Assembly: GCA_910577685.1 (NCBI GenBank) | Contig: CAJTOH010000027.1 | Coordinates: 1 to 48,883 of the forward strand | Reading direction: 5' to 3' | DNA: 48,883 nucleotides | Source of the DNA: an uncultured Dorea sp. | GTDB lineage: Bacteria; Bacillota; Clostridia; Lachnospirales; Lachnospiraceae | Shown: piece after piece, positions 1-7,675 of the stretch | Layout of the letters: each line of letters opens with the position of its first letter | Numbering within the stretch: position 1 is the first letter of the stretch | The notes under the pieces: generated by a model | Seen by the model: only the letters and a program-made list of their open reading frames with translations | Databases searched by the model: none | What the model was told of the DNA's origin: nothing | Translations under genes and position numbers: made by a program

Positions 1-102
1 ATTTATAATACGCTTAATTTTAAATGTATAATAGCATGTAAAAATGGTAAAAATCTGCTATAATAAAAGAAAATACTATAGTACCGGGAAAGGATTTTTA
101 TC

Positions 103-498
103 GTGCTGGAGATTGATTACTGCGTAACCTTAATACAACTTCAAAAATATACTGACACCCAACTATGCAAATTATTCATCTATGCAAGCAGGGATAAGGA
201 CGACATTTTCCGGGCGGACTGTACTTACCGGATGTGTATTATGGAACTCAACAGAAGAAACCATGACAGATGGCCGTACGAGATGGATGTTATTTCATAC
301 GTCAATATCTATGACGAGGATGGGGAGATTATTTTTGGATATGGAAGAGAGTATCAGATGTTTATCATCCATGGAGCTGTGCTGGTGTATGACGACGAAT
401 GGGTTCCATACCTATTCAGCAGCAAGGAAGACGACATCAGGTGTATTTGGAAATATTTCTGCGTATCCCGTGAGGAAAAAGTCAGTTATGAAAGTTAG
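103..498 (+). CDS. Hypothetical acidic protein, 131 aa
   Basis: I do not recognise a family. The protein is acidic and rich in Tyr, Asp and Glu, with no signal peptide or membrane segment, so it is probably cytosolic. The start is a GTG preceded by a GGGAAAGGA ribosome site at about 86-94; a second possible start would discard much of the reading frame. A TATAAT-like box lies at 59-64, but no convincing -35 box is visible. The gene stands alone, with a terminator hairpin about 50 bases past its stop. Codon use looks like the neighbours. Function is unknown. Confidence 0.7.
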   Translation: MLEIDYCVTLIQLQKYTDTQLCKLFIYASRDKDDIFRADCTYRMCIMELNRRNHDRWPYEMDVISYVNIYDEDGEIIFGYGREYQMFIIHGAVLVYDDEWVPYLFSSKEDDIRCIWKYFCVSREEKVSYES

Positions 499-546
499 TT
501 AAGCCGTGAGCGGGCGGATTATGATATTTAAATATAGGGCGGAAAG

Positions 547-578
547 AAAAGCAGGAGATAAAGTCTTCTGCTTTTTTT
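547..578 (+). terminator. Intrinsic terminator after the first gene
   Basis: AAAAGCAGGAGA (547-558) pairs with TCTTCTGCTTTT (564-575) around a five-base loop, with one G-U pair, and runs into a T tract. It ends the single-gene unit at 103-498. Confidence 0.7.
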
Positions 579-716
579 GCGGAAAGGGAGTGAAAGGGGA
601 GATATGAATCTTGTTATTCAGGATTTCCTGTGTTAAAATTGCTTGTAAAGCGTTGTAAGATGTTCATGAGAAAGTAACTTTGAAAGTTACAAGGCGTTTT
701 GGAAAGGAATTATGAT

Positions 717-1370
717 ATGCAGGGGAAACGTTTTGATATTTTTTTCTTTGATCTGGATGGAACGTTGGTGGATTCTTCGCTGGGTATTACCAACTCCGTG
801 ATCTATGCCCTGAAGAAATTCGGGATCGAAGAGACCGACCGCAGGAAGCTCTATTCGTTTATCGGACCGCCGCTGACCGTTTCTTTTGAGAAATTCTGCG
901 GCTTTACAAAAGAAGAGTGTGCAAAAGCGGTAGAGTATTACAGGGAGTATTATCGCGGCGGGGGGATTATTGAGAACCGGGTTTACGACGGACTGGAAGA
1001 TGTATTAAAGGAGCTTAAGAGGCGGGGAAAGAGGCTGGCGGTTGCGACTTCGAAACCGGAGCCCTTTGCGCGGCAGATTGTGGAACATTTTCATCTGGCC
1101 CGGTATTTTGACTATGTTGCGGGTATGGAGCTGGACGGCAGGCGCGGGACGAAAGAGGAAGTAATCCGCTATGCGCTGGATGCCTGTAAGATTACGGACA
1201 AGTCTAAGGTGTTGATGGTGGGAGACAGAGAGCATGACGTCCTTGGAGCAAAAGGAGCCGGGATTGAGTGTCTGGGAATTCTGTACGGCTTTGGATCGAG
1301 AGAGGAACTTAAAGAGGCCGGCGCGGATTATATTGCCGAAACCGTGGAGGGAATCTTGGAATTTGCATAG
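717..1370 (+). CDS. HAD-superfamily hydrolase, phosphoglycolate phosphatase-like
   Basis: A cytosolic phosphatase of the HAD superfamily, 217 aa. Motif I is DLDGT (nucleophile Asp12, acid/base Asp14), a Thr-Ser motif II lies mid-protein (ATSKPE), a Lys follows, and motif IV is GDREHD. A helical cap sits between motifs I and II, the layout of Gph/PpaX-type enzymes that remove phosphate from small metabolites; the real substrate cannot be read from sequence. The ATG at 717 is chosen because GGAAAGG at 701-707 is well placed; the in-frame TTG at 699 lacks a ribosome site. A small perfect dyad (GTAACTT/AAGTTAC, 674-690) lies just upstream and could be an operator. Confidence 0.85.
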   Translation: MQGKRFDIFFFDLDGTLVDSSLGITNSVIYALKKFGIEETDRRKLYSFIGPPLTVSFEKFCGFTKEECAKAVEYYREYYRGGGIIENRVYDGLEDVLKELKRRGKRLAVATSKPEPFARQIVEHFHLARYFDYVAGMELDGRRGTKEEVIRYALDACKITDKSKVLMVGDREHDVLGAKGAGIECLGILYGFGSREELKEAGADYIAETVEGILEFA

Positions 1371-1415
1371 TTTCATATACCGTACAATGTATGAATAGAA
1401 GGAGAGAATATTTCA

Positions 1416-2237
1416 ATGAAGAAAACGATTTTCGTATTGCTGGACGCATGCGAATACGAAGCCGGAACAAGAAATCTCGGATATCTTGAGCATCTGGTGG
1501 ATTACAATATGGGTGCGAAATACAAGGTCAGAGGAGAGCTGCCTTCTTTATCCAGACCCATGTATGCGACGCTTTTGACCGGGCTTGGGGTATGCCGGCA
1601 TGGGATCACCGCCAATGGAACGGTCCGTGTACTGCAGAATGAGAATCTGTTCTCCATGTGCAAAGCGGCGGGAGGAGTTACCGCTGCCGCGGCGTATTAT
1701 TGGATGAGCGAGTTATACAATGAGGCTCCGTTTCGCAGGAATGAGGACAGGATCAGAATTCATAAAGGCGGCATGATTGACGCGGGAATATATTATTGGA
1801 ACGATGATTATCCGGACTCTCATCTTTTTGCGGATGGGGAGTATCTGAGGAAGCAGTACGACCCGGATTTTATTCTGTACCATTCCATGGGGATTGATTT
1901 CTGGGGGCATCGAAAAGGCGCGAAGAGTCCGGAATACGAAAGCGCCGTTGCAGACGCGGATTCGATTCTGTCTCCTTTGATGGAGATATGGCGAAGGGAA
2001 GGATATCAGATTGTTGTTACCGCAGACCACGGGATGAATGTGCTGGGAAACCACGGCGGTACGGATGCGGAGCAGAGAGATGTTCCGCTGTATATTTTCA
2101 GCGATAAGGTCACAAACGGCAGGTTCGAGGAGGAATATATCTCTCAGCTGAGCGTGGCTCCCCTTCTCTGCCATCTGCTGGGAATAAGCCCCGCAGAGAA
2201 TATGACCGCCGTCGATCAAGTTATCAAAATAATGTAG
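1416..2237 (+). CDS. Alkaline-phosphatase-superfamily hydrolase (nucleotide pyrophosphatase/phosphodiesterase type)
   Basis: A 273-aa metal-dependent hydrolase of the type I phosphodiesterase/nucleotide pyrophosphatase family (PF01663 fold). The sequence shows the metal Asp near the N-terminus (LLDAC, Asp10), a Ser/Thr nucleophile region followed by the family's TLLTG, then GIDFWGH and TADHGMN with the remaining Asp and His metal ligands. There is no signal peptide, so it probably acts inside the cell, on an unknown phospho- or sulfo-ester. It starts 45 bases after the HAD gene with a GAAGGAGAG ribosome site, so the two phosphatases may be co-transcribed. It lacks the extended lids of phosphopentomutase and phosphoglycerate mutase. 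Confidence 0.75.
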   Translation: MKKTIFVLLDACEYEAGTRNLGYLEHLVDYNMGAKYKVRGELPSLSRPMYATLLTGLGVCRHGITANGTVRVLQNENLFSMCKAAGGVTAAAAYYWMSELYNEAPFRRNEDRIRIHKGGMIDAGIYYWNDDYPDSHLFADGEYLRKQYDPDFILYHSMGIDFWGHRKGAKSPEYESAVADADSILSPLMEIWRREGYQIVVTADHGMNVLGNHGGTDAEQRDVPLYIFSDKVTNGRFEEEYISQLSVAPLLCHLLGISPAENMTAVDQVIKIM

Positions 2238-2245
2238 TTTTTTAC

Positions 2246-2274
2246 TTGACAAAAATAAAAGTTGTTGTTATGAT
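2246..2274 (+). promoter_or_regulatory. Near-consensus sigma-A promoter for ilvH
   Basis: TTGACA at 2246-2251 and TATGAT at 2269-2274, spaced by exactly 17 bases. Transcription should begin near 2281, inside the dyad described next. Confidence 0.8.
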
Positions 2275-2275
2275 A

Positions 2276-2301
2276 AAAAAACAGAACGCACTCTGTTTTT
2301 T
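2276..2301. promoter_or_regulatory. Perfect 10-bp dyad over the ilvH transcription start
   Basis: AAAAAACAGA (2276-2285) and TCTGTTTTTT (2292-2301) are perfect reverse complements around a six-base centre. Transcription probably starts within the left arm, so a repressor operator is more likely than an RNA attenuator. It could also serve as a weak terminator for the gene upstream. The half-sites recur before ilvC. Confidence 0.55.
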
Positions 2302-2348
2302 GAACCTTATCATTTTTCACAAAATGAAAATTAAGAAAGAGGTGCATT

Positions 2349-2846
2349 ATGCAAAGAGTTTATTCATTGATCGTTGATAATACCACAGGTGTTTTAAGCC
2401 GGATATCCGGGCTTTTCAGCCGGCGCGGGTACAGTATCGACAGCATAACCGCCGGTGTGACGGCGGATCCGAGATTTACAAGGATTACGATTGTTGCCTC
2501 GGGGGACGAGCTGATTTTGGCCCAGATCGAGAAGCAGGTGAGAAAGCTGGAAGACGTGGTAGAGATCAAGGTGTTAAAGCCGGAGGAGTCTGTGTATCGA
2601 GAACTGATTATGATTAAGGTACGCGCGAATAAAGCGGAGCGGTCGGAGATTATCTCCGTGGCGGATATTTTCCGCGCCAAGATCGTAGATGTGGAGAATG
2701 ATTCCCTTATGATTGAGCTTACGGGGAACCAGTCGAAGCTGGAGGCATTTTTGAACCTGCTGGACGGGTATGAGATTCTGGAGCTTGCCAGAACCGGGAT
2801 TACCGGACTTTCACGGGGAAGCAAGGATGTTACATATATCGACTGA
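2349..2846 (+). CDS. ilvH: Acetolactate synthase small (regulatory) subunit
   Basis: Regulatory subunit of acetohydroxyacid synthase, first common step of valine, leucine and isoleucine synthesis; it binds valine and activates the catalytic subunit. Length 165 aa is normal. An N-terminal ACT domain (about residues 3-75, IVDNTTGVLSRISGLFSRRGY) is followed by the conserved C-terminal ALS_ss domain. The start has AAGAAAGAGG upstream. The catalytic subunit gene ilvB and ilvD are not in this window, so ilvH-ilvC stands apart from the rest of the pathway. A strong promoter sits directly upstream. The regulation suggested by the dyad is inference. Confidence 0.95.
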   Translation: MQRVYSLIVDNTTGVLSRISGLFSRRGYSIDSITAGVTADPRFTRITIVASGDELILAQIEKQVRKLEDVVEIKVLKPEESVYRELIMIKVRANKAERSEIISVADIFRAKIVDVENDSLMIELTGNQSKLEAFLNLLDGYEILELARTGITGLSRGSKDVTYID

Positions 2847-2878
2847 CAGGGACATTTTCGGAAATAGTCTGGAATGTA

Positions 2879-2915
2879 AAACAGAGAACAGGTTAGGCAG
2901 TCTGTTTTTCTGTTT
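2879..2915. promoter_or_regulatory. Nested hairpin/dyad between ilvH and ilvC
   Basis: AAACAG (2879-2884) pairs with CTGTTT (2910-2915) and, inside it, AACAG (2887-2891) pairs with CTGTT (2902-2906). The same region carries AAAACAGA (2878-2885) and TCTGTTTT (2901-2908), the half-sites of the dyad before ilvH. It may be an operator, or a partial terminator setting the ilvH:ilvC ratio. Confidence 0.5.
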
Positions 2916-2945
2916 CACAATATTAATTTTAGGAGGAATATTAAG

Positions 2946-3956
2946 ATGGCAAAGATTTATTATCAGGAAGATTGCAATTTATCACTACTGGAGGGAAAGA
3001 CGATCGCAGTGATCGGATACGGAAGCCAGGGACATGCGCACGCGCTCAATGCAAAGGAGTCAGGATGCCATGTGATCATCGGTCTGTATGAGGGAAGCAA
3101 GTCTTGGGCAAAGGCAAAAGCTCAGGGATTCGAGGTTTATACGGCAGCCGAGGCCGCTAAGAAGGCTGATATTATCATGATCCTGATCAATGACGAGCTG
3201 CAGGCCGCTATGTATGAGAAGGATATCGCGCCGAACCTTGAGGAGGGCAACATGCTGATGTTTGCCCACGGATTTGCGATCCACTTCGGACAGATCGTAC
3301 CGCCGGCAGGCGTGGATGTTACGATGATCGCGCCTAAGGGACCCGGACATACGGTAAGAAGCGAGTATCAGGCAGGTAAGGGCGTTCCTTGTCTGGTAGC
3401 CGTAGAGCAGGATGCTTCCGGCAAGGCTCTTGACAAAGCTCTGGCATACGCTCTGGCAATCGGCGGGGCAAGGGCAGGCGTTCTTGAGACGGATTTCCGT
3501 ACGGAGACAGAAACAGACCTTTTCGGCGAGCAGGCGGTTCTCTGCGGCGGTGTATGTGCATTGATGCAGGCAGGCTTTGAGACACTTGTAGAGGCAGGAT
3601 ATGATCCTAGAAACGCATACTTTGAGTGTATCCATGAGATGAAGCTGATCGTAGATCTGATCTATCAGTCCGGTTTTGCAGGAATGAGATACTCTATCTC
3701 CAATACGGCTGAGTACGGCGACTATATTACCGGTCCGAAGATTATTACGGAGGATACCAAGAAAGCCATGAAAAAGATCCTTTCCGATATTCAGGACGGA
3801 AGTTTTGCGAAGGAATGGCTGACAGAGAACAAGGTCGGCGCGCCTCATTTCCGCGCTATGAGAAGAAACGCCGCGGAGCACGAGTGCGAGAAGATCGGCG
3901 AAGAGCTTCGTAAGCTGTATAGTTGGAGCGATGAGGATAAGCTGGTGAATAACTAA
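2946..3956 (+). CDS. ilvC: Ketol-acid reductoisomerase, class I
   Basis: Second common step of branched-chain amino acid synthesis: Mg-dependent alkyl migration and nicotinamide-dependent reduction of acetolactate. Length 336 aa is typical of the short class I form. The Rossmann motif GYGSQG is at residues 24-29, followed by the conserved AHGFAIHFG, the metal-site ETETDLFGEQ, and the C-terminal knot-forming helices (CIHEMKLIVDLIYQSG). A GGAGG ribosome site precedes the ATG. The cofactor loop after strand beta-2 reads LYEGSKS (47-53), with Glu49 where NADPH-specific members commonly have a basic residue, so coenzyme preference may differ. A terminator follows. Confidence 0.97.
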   Translation: MAKIYYQEDCNLSLLEGKTIAVIGYGSQGHAHALNAKESGCHVIIGLYEGSKSWAKAKAQGFEVYTAAEAAKKADIIMILINDELQAAMYEKDIAPNLEEGNMLMFAHGFAIHFGQIVPPAGVDVTMIAPKGPGHTVRSEYQAGKGVPCLVAVEQDASGKALDKALAYALAIGGARAGVLETDFRTETETDLFGEQAVLCGGVCALMQAGFETLVEAGYDPRNAYFECIHEMKLIVDLIYQSGFAGMRYSISNTAEYGDYITGPKIITEDTKKAMKKILSDIQDGSFAKEWLTENKVGAPHFRAMRRNAAEHECEKIGEELRKLYSWSDEDKLVNN

Positions 3957-3974
3957 TAAAAAGAAAATGAAATC

Positions 3975-4018
3975 AGACAGGATATGTTCCTATGAAAAGG
4001 AAGGTATCCTGTCTTTTT
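3975..4018 (+). terminator. Intrinsic terminator after ilvC
   Basis: AGACAGGATA (3975-3984) pairs with TATCCTGTCT (4005-4014); an inner TTCCT/AGGAA stem extends it, and a T tract follows. It closes the ilvH-ilvC unit. Confidence 0.85.
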
Positions 4019-4049
4019 ATGAGAGAGCAAATAAGTCTTGATTTTAAAG

Positions 4050-4077
4050 TTAAGTATGTTTCGGTAGAAGCCGATAT
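4050..4077 (+). promoter_or_regulatory. Sigma-28 (SigD/FliA)-type flagellar promoter
   Basis: A perfect GCCGATAT -10 element at 4070-4077 has TTAA at 4050-4053, 16 bases upstream, matching the known SigD pattern TAAA-N14-16-GCCGATAT at all but one base. The gene it would drive encodes a motility-family protein, which supports the call independently. Confidence 0.7.
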
Positions 4078-4141
4078 ATAGATTATAGGCTCGTATATGC
4101 GGTCTTATAATGCTGATGTAAGAAAGGAGCGGAAAGGATAT

Positions 4142-4339
4142 ATGGATATTGCAGGATTATCATCGGTGATGTCTATGGAAAAGCTGCAGATGAATGTGGG
4201 ATATGCCATGATGGCCAAAGTCATGGATGCCATGGAGATGTCCACCGAAGCGATGGCGGAGATGATGGATGCTGCGGCACAGATTTCCGGCGGCGCGTCG
4301 ATACCGGGATTGGGAGAGAATATTGATATACTGGTTTGA
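4142..4339 (+). CDS. yjfB: YjfB-family putative motility protein, 65 aa
   Basis: A small Met-rich helical protein matching the YjfB family (PF14070): start MDIAGLSS, a Met/Ala/Glu-rich amphipathic helix, and the typical GENIDILV end. The family is tied to motility because members lie in sigma-28 regulons; the molecular role is not known. The ATG at 4142 fits the family start, behind AAAGGAGCGGAAAGGA; an upstream in-frame ATG at 4097 would add residues foreign to the family. It has its own flagellar-type promoter and sits alone, with no flagellar gene in the window. A very long hairpin follows. Confidence 0.8.
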   Translation: MDIAGLSSVMSMEKLQMNVGYAMMAKVMDAMEMSTEAMAEMMDAAAQISGGASIPGLGENIDILV

Positions 4340-4383
4340 TGCTTTACGAATCGGACGGCTGGCCTTACATAGAGGCAGGCTTG

Positions 4384-4443
4384 AGAGAAAGGGAGAAGCC
4401 CCGAACGTTATGAAGATAATGTTCGGGGCTTCTCCCTTTCTCT
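4384..4443. repeat. 28-bp hairpin with GAAG loop after yjfB
   Basis: Positions 4384-4406 and 4421-4443 are 23-bp perfect reverse complements. A G-U pair and four more pairs extend the stem to a GAAG tetraloop (4412-4415). No T tract follows directly. It may be a strong terminator or an mRNA 3'-end stabiliser; the arms are far longer than a usual terminator. Confidence 0.8.
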
Positions 4444-4616
4444 GTCATTTACAGGTATTCGGGATAAAAGAAGTAGATTCCCGGACTTGGAAAGGTGAAC
4501 CGGGGGAAAAATGCGCCGATTACGAAATATGTAGAAAATTGCGAATTGTTTTACTATATTCCGACAGCATAATCCTGTACAATATATGTAGAAAGAGTTA
4601 AGGGGGATAAGGGAAG

Positions 4617-4943
4617 ATGCGAGAGAAAGAATTATCAATTTGTATCGGGATTCATCATATAGCTACTTTGATCGGGATATCGGAAGGAATGTATTACCTG
4701 CTGGCAGGAAGGCAGCGGCTCTGGCGAAGCTGTATCGTTTTCCTGCTCACAGCTTTTCAGTCTTGGGCGGGTTTCAAGATCTTAGCGGATGTACAAAACG
4801 GGAAGTCGAGGCTTACCGACAGCTGCAGGAATCTGGAAAAGATCAAGGGCAGCAGAAGGCAGAGACGGGGAATCTTGTGGGGGATGACCCTGTCCTCGGC
4901 TCTGTTTAAGGTGCTGCCGGTATGTTTGCTGGGACGGACGTAG
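4617..4943 (+). CDS. Small predicted membrane protein, 108 aa
   Basis: No family recognised. Hydrophobic segments at about residues 7-28 and 37-57, and a third near 88-104, are separated by a strongly basic stretch (KIKGSRRQRRG) at about 75-85. This suggests a two- or three-helix membrane protein with a positive cytoplasmic loop. AAGGGGGATAAGG precedes the ATG at good spacing. It lies just upstream of the yqfC sporulation cluster on the same strand, with a 65-base gap; a shared role is only a guess from position. Confidence 0.55.
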   Translation: MREKELSICIGIHHIATLIGISEGMYYLLAGRQRLWRSCIVFLLTAFQSWAGFKILADVQNGKSRLTDSCRNLEKIKGSRRQRRGILWGMTLSSALFKVLPVCLLGRT

Positions 4944-5008
4944 CGTTATACATATTCTTAGATCTATGCATATTCCTTTCTTTTGCCGCATAAATTACTG
5001 TAAAATCC

Positions 5009-5323
5009 ATGAATGGCATTTTTATGAGACCGAGAAGACAGAGACAGGAAGAAGAGAATCATCCTTTCAGGAATAAAATTGCGGAATTGTCGGAGCTTCC
5101 CAAAGACGTGGCTCTGGGCATGCCGATTCTTACCGTTACCGGACAGATGGAACTGTGCCTTGAAAATTACAGGGGAATTCTCGAATACACAGATTCCCTC
5201 GTGCGCATCCAGACCAGAACCGGGCAGATACGCATCACCGGGCAGAAGCTTAAAGTGGTGTATTATACCAACGATGAGATGAAAGTGAACGGTCATATAC
5301 AGTCTATTGAATATCAGCGGTAA
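5009..5323 (+). CDS. yqfC: Sporulation protein YqfC
   Basis: A 104-aa YqfC-family protein, conserved in endospore formers and made in the mother cell under sigma-E; exact function is unknown. The family core is clear: LSELPKDVALGMP, ITVTGQ-like strand, ENYRGILEYTD and the C-terminal beta-rich RIQTRTGQIRITGQ. The start is uncertain between ATG 5009 and ATG 5024, because neither has a strong ribosome site. CATATT at 4951-4956 and CATATTCCT at 4969-4977 loosely resemble a sigma-E promoter, but the 12-base spacing is short. It is followed by yqfD after 15 bases, the conserved order. Confidence 0.9.
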   Translation: MNGIFMRPRRQRQEEENHPFRNKIAELSELPKDVALGMPILTVTGQMELCLENYRGILEYTDSLVRIQTRTGQIRITGQKLKVVYYTNDEMKVNGHIQSIEYQR

Positions 5324-5338
5324 TAAGGAGGTACGGCA

Positions 5339-6604
5339 TTGCTGTTAAAGATCATACGATACATCAAAGGATATATCCGTATCCGTATCACCGGGTACTC
5401 GACAGAGAGATTCTTAAACGCGTGCAGCCATAAGGGGATTATATTGTGGGGGCTTACGCCGGTAAACAGGGCATATGAGATGAATATCCAAGCGAAGGGT
5501 TTCCGGCAGTTAAAACCAATCATCAGGAAGACGGGGACGAAGGTAGTGATTGTGGGGCGGTTCGGTCTTCCTTTTTTTTTACACAAATACCGCAAGAGGA
5601 AATTATTTTTTGCCGGGGCGGTATTGTGCGCGGTTCTGGTATTTCTAATGTCCGGATATATATGGAATATCGATATCCAAGGGAATCTTACTTACACAGA
5701 CGAGACGCTTCTTAGATTTCTCGCAAGTACCGACGTGAAAAATGGAATGGCTGTGTCCGAGGTGGACTGCGCAAGGATCGTAAAGGATATCCGTAAGGAA
5801 TACAATGACATCATCTGGGTTTCCGCCTCCATCAAAGGGACGCGGCTGATTATACAGGTGAAGGAGAATGAAGACTCCCTCCCCGCCATGGATGAGGCTG
5901 TTACGGAAACAGGGGAGGAGAAGGAGACGCAGCCGACGGATATCGTCGCCGATCAGGATTGTACGATCACGCAGATTACCCCGAGAAAGGGGGTTCCTAT
6001 GGTGAAGGAAGGGCAGGAGGTCAAGGCGGGAGATATCTTGGTTTCCGGGCAGGTGCCGGTGGTTGACGACGCAGGTACCGTGGTCGCCTATCAGTACTAT
6101 GAGGCGGACGCGGATATACAGGGGAGGACGTCCGTCGAATATCGGGACGAGATGGACGTGGCCTACATAGAAAAAGAATACGCAAGCGTCGAAAAGACAG
6201 AATTTACCCTGAATATCGGCGATTATTATATCAGGTTTGGATCGATCAGAAATTCCTACGAGACGTGGGAAATGTACGGATTTCAAAATCAGCTCTGTAT
6301 CGGCGAAAATTTTTACCTTCCTGTGATCTGTGATAAGAGGATTGCAAAACCCTACCGGCCGTTGGAGAAAAAATACACGAAAAAAGAGCTTCAGAGGATG
6401 TTAAGCGCAAGTTTTCAGAGATATTGTAAAGATTTGGATAAAAAGGGGGTAGAAATTATTGAGAATAATGTTAAAATATACACAGGGCCTGAAAAAGCAG
6501 AGGCGAGAGGGAGACTGACAATCCTGACGCCCGTCGGAACTGCGGCCCAATCTCAATTACCGGATATCCCGGTAATCGAAGACCAAGACGAGACAGGAGA
6601 GTAG
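5339..6604 (+). CDS. yqfD: Sporulation protein YqfD
   Basis: A 421-aa YqfD/SpoIV-type sporulation protein. The N-terminal cytoplasmic part (about 1-85) is basic, one membrane helix lies near residues 88-108 (FFAGAVLCAVLVFLMSGYIW), and the long C-terminal part would face outside the mother-cell membrane. The start is TTG, decided by AAGGAGGT at 5326-5332 six bases upstream; no ATG fits. It follows yqfC and stops 3 bases before phoH, so the cluster is surely one operon. YqfD is known as a sporulation protein needed for spore maturation in Bacillus; the mechanism is unknown. Confidence 0.92.
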   Translation: MLLKIIRYIKGYIRIRITGYSTERFLNACSHKGIILWGLTPVNRAYEMNIQAKGFRQLKPIIRKTGTKVVIVGRFGLPFFLHKYRKRKLFFAGAVLCAVLVFLMSGYIWNIDIQGNLTYTDETLLRFLASTDVKNGMAVSEVDCARIVKDIRKEYNDIIWVSASIKGTRLIIQVKENEDSLPAMDEAVTETGEEKETQPTDIVADQDCTITQITPRKGVPMVKEGQEVKAGDILVSGQVPVVDDAGTVVAYQYYEADADIQGRTSVEYRDEMDVAYIEKEYASVEKTEFTLNIGDYYIRFGSIRNSYETWEMYGFQNQLCIGENFYLPVICDKRIAKPYRPLEKKYTKKELQRMLSASFQRYCKDLDKKGVEIIENNVKIYTGPEKAEARGRLTILTPVGTAAQSQLPDIPVIEDQDETGE

Positions 6605-6607
6605 CGC

Positions 6608-7618
6608 ATGGGATTAATGGAGACAGTCATCGACATACCGGCCGAGCATGAGGCGAATGTGTTCGGCCAGTTTGATGTTTTTGCGAAGAAGATAGAGAGG
6701 ACGCTTCACGTCACATTTATCGCAAGGGGCGAGAGTGTGAAGATCATGGGAGAGGCGGCGAATGTAGAGAAGGCGAAAAAGGTTCTTAACCAGCTTGTGG
6801 GACTGTCGAGAAGGGGCAGCGTAATACAGGAGCAGAATGTGGACTATACCCTTGCTCTTGCCATGGAGGGCAGTAAGGGGAGCGTTTTGGAGATTGACGC
6901 GGATATTATCTGCCATACTCTGCAGGGAAAGCCGATCAAGCCCAAGACTCTGGGACAGAAGGCGTATGTGGACGCCCTGCGCAAAAAGATGATTGTGTTT
7001 GGGCTGGGGCCTGCGGGGACGGGAAAGACCTACCTTGCCATGGCCATGGCAATCACGGCGTTTCGAAACAACGAGGTGGGCAGGATTATACTGACGAGAC
7101 CCGCTATAGAAGCAGGGGAGAAGCTGGGCTTTTTGCCCGGGGACCTGCAGAGTAAGATTGACCCCTATCTGCGGCCGCTGTACGATGCGCTGTACCAGAT
7201 CATGGGGGCGGAGAGCTTCCTTAAGAATTCGGAACGGGGGCTTATTGAGGTGGCCCCGTTGGCTTATATGAGAGGACGGACGCTGGATAACGCCTATATC
7301 ATTCTGGATGAGGCCCAGAATACGACGCCCGCCCAGATGAAGATGTTCTTGACAAGGATAGGATTTGGTTCTAAGGTGGCGGTTACGGGGGATACTTCCC
7401 AGAAGGATCTTCCCGCGGGACAGGTATCCGGGCTTGACGTGGCGATTTCTGTCCTTAAGAATATTGACGATATCGGGATCTGCCGCCTGACCAGCAAGGA
7501 CGTAGTGCGCCATCCTTTGGTGCAGAAGATTGTGACGGCATACGAGGAATATGAGAACCGCAGCAGGAGCCGGGAAAGAGACGGCAGAAAGAAGCGGGAC
7601 AGAGGAAGAAAGAGATAG
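6608..7618 (+). CDS. phoH: PhoH-family P-loop ATPase
   Basis: A 336-aa PhoH/YbeZ-type ATPase, a cytosolic protein linked to RNA metabolism and usually found beside ybeY. Walker A GPAGTGKT is at about residues 136-143, Walker B IILDEAQN near 226-233, and the family's LTRPAIEAGEKLGFLPGD sits between. The N-terminal 100 residues form a KH-like fold. The last 20 residues are nearly all Arg, Lys, Asp and Glu, a charged tail that could bind RNA or be disordered. It partners with ybeY downstream, the standard order. Confidence 0.95.
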   Translation: MGLMETVIDIPAEHEANVFGQFDVFAKKIERTLHVTFIARGESVKIMGEAANVEKAKKVLNQLVGLSRRGSVIQEQNVDYTLALAMEGSKGSVLEIDADIICHTLQGKPIKPKTLGQKAYVDALRKKMIVFGLGPAGTGKTYLAMAMAITAFRNNEVGRIILTRPAIEAGEKLGFLPGDLQSKIDPYLRPLYDALYQIMGAESFLKNSERGLIEVAPLAYMRGRTLDNAYIILDEAQNTTPAQMKMFLTRIGFGSKVAVTGDTSQKDLPAGQVSGLDVAISVLKNIDDIGICRLTSKDVVRHPLVQKIVTAYEEYENRSRSRERDGRKKRDRGRKR

Positions 7619-7675
7619 AGAGGGATATTGTGAAATCGATATCTTAAGATGAATAGAGAACAAAAGGAGAAGATC

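Noticed and set aside
604..636. Ten-codon ORF behind a GGGGAG site before the HAD gene
   Set aside because: Too short, with no terminator or hairpin arrangement that would make it a convincing leader peptide.
2246..2348. T-box or leader-peptide attenuator before ilvH
   Set aside because: The leader from the predicted start to the ATG is only about 70 bases, with no T-box core sequence and no run of branched-chain codons.
4951..4977. Sigma-E promoter before yqfC
   Set aside because: The two elements match only partly and the 12-base spacing is shorter than usual; kept only as a remark under yqfC.
6614..7663. Long minus-strand open frame opposite phoH
   Set aside because: It lies wholly opposite a clear PhoH gene, has no family features and no ribosome site; its residues mirror phoH codon bias.
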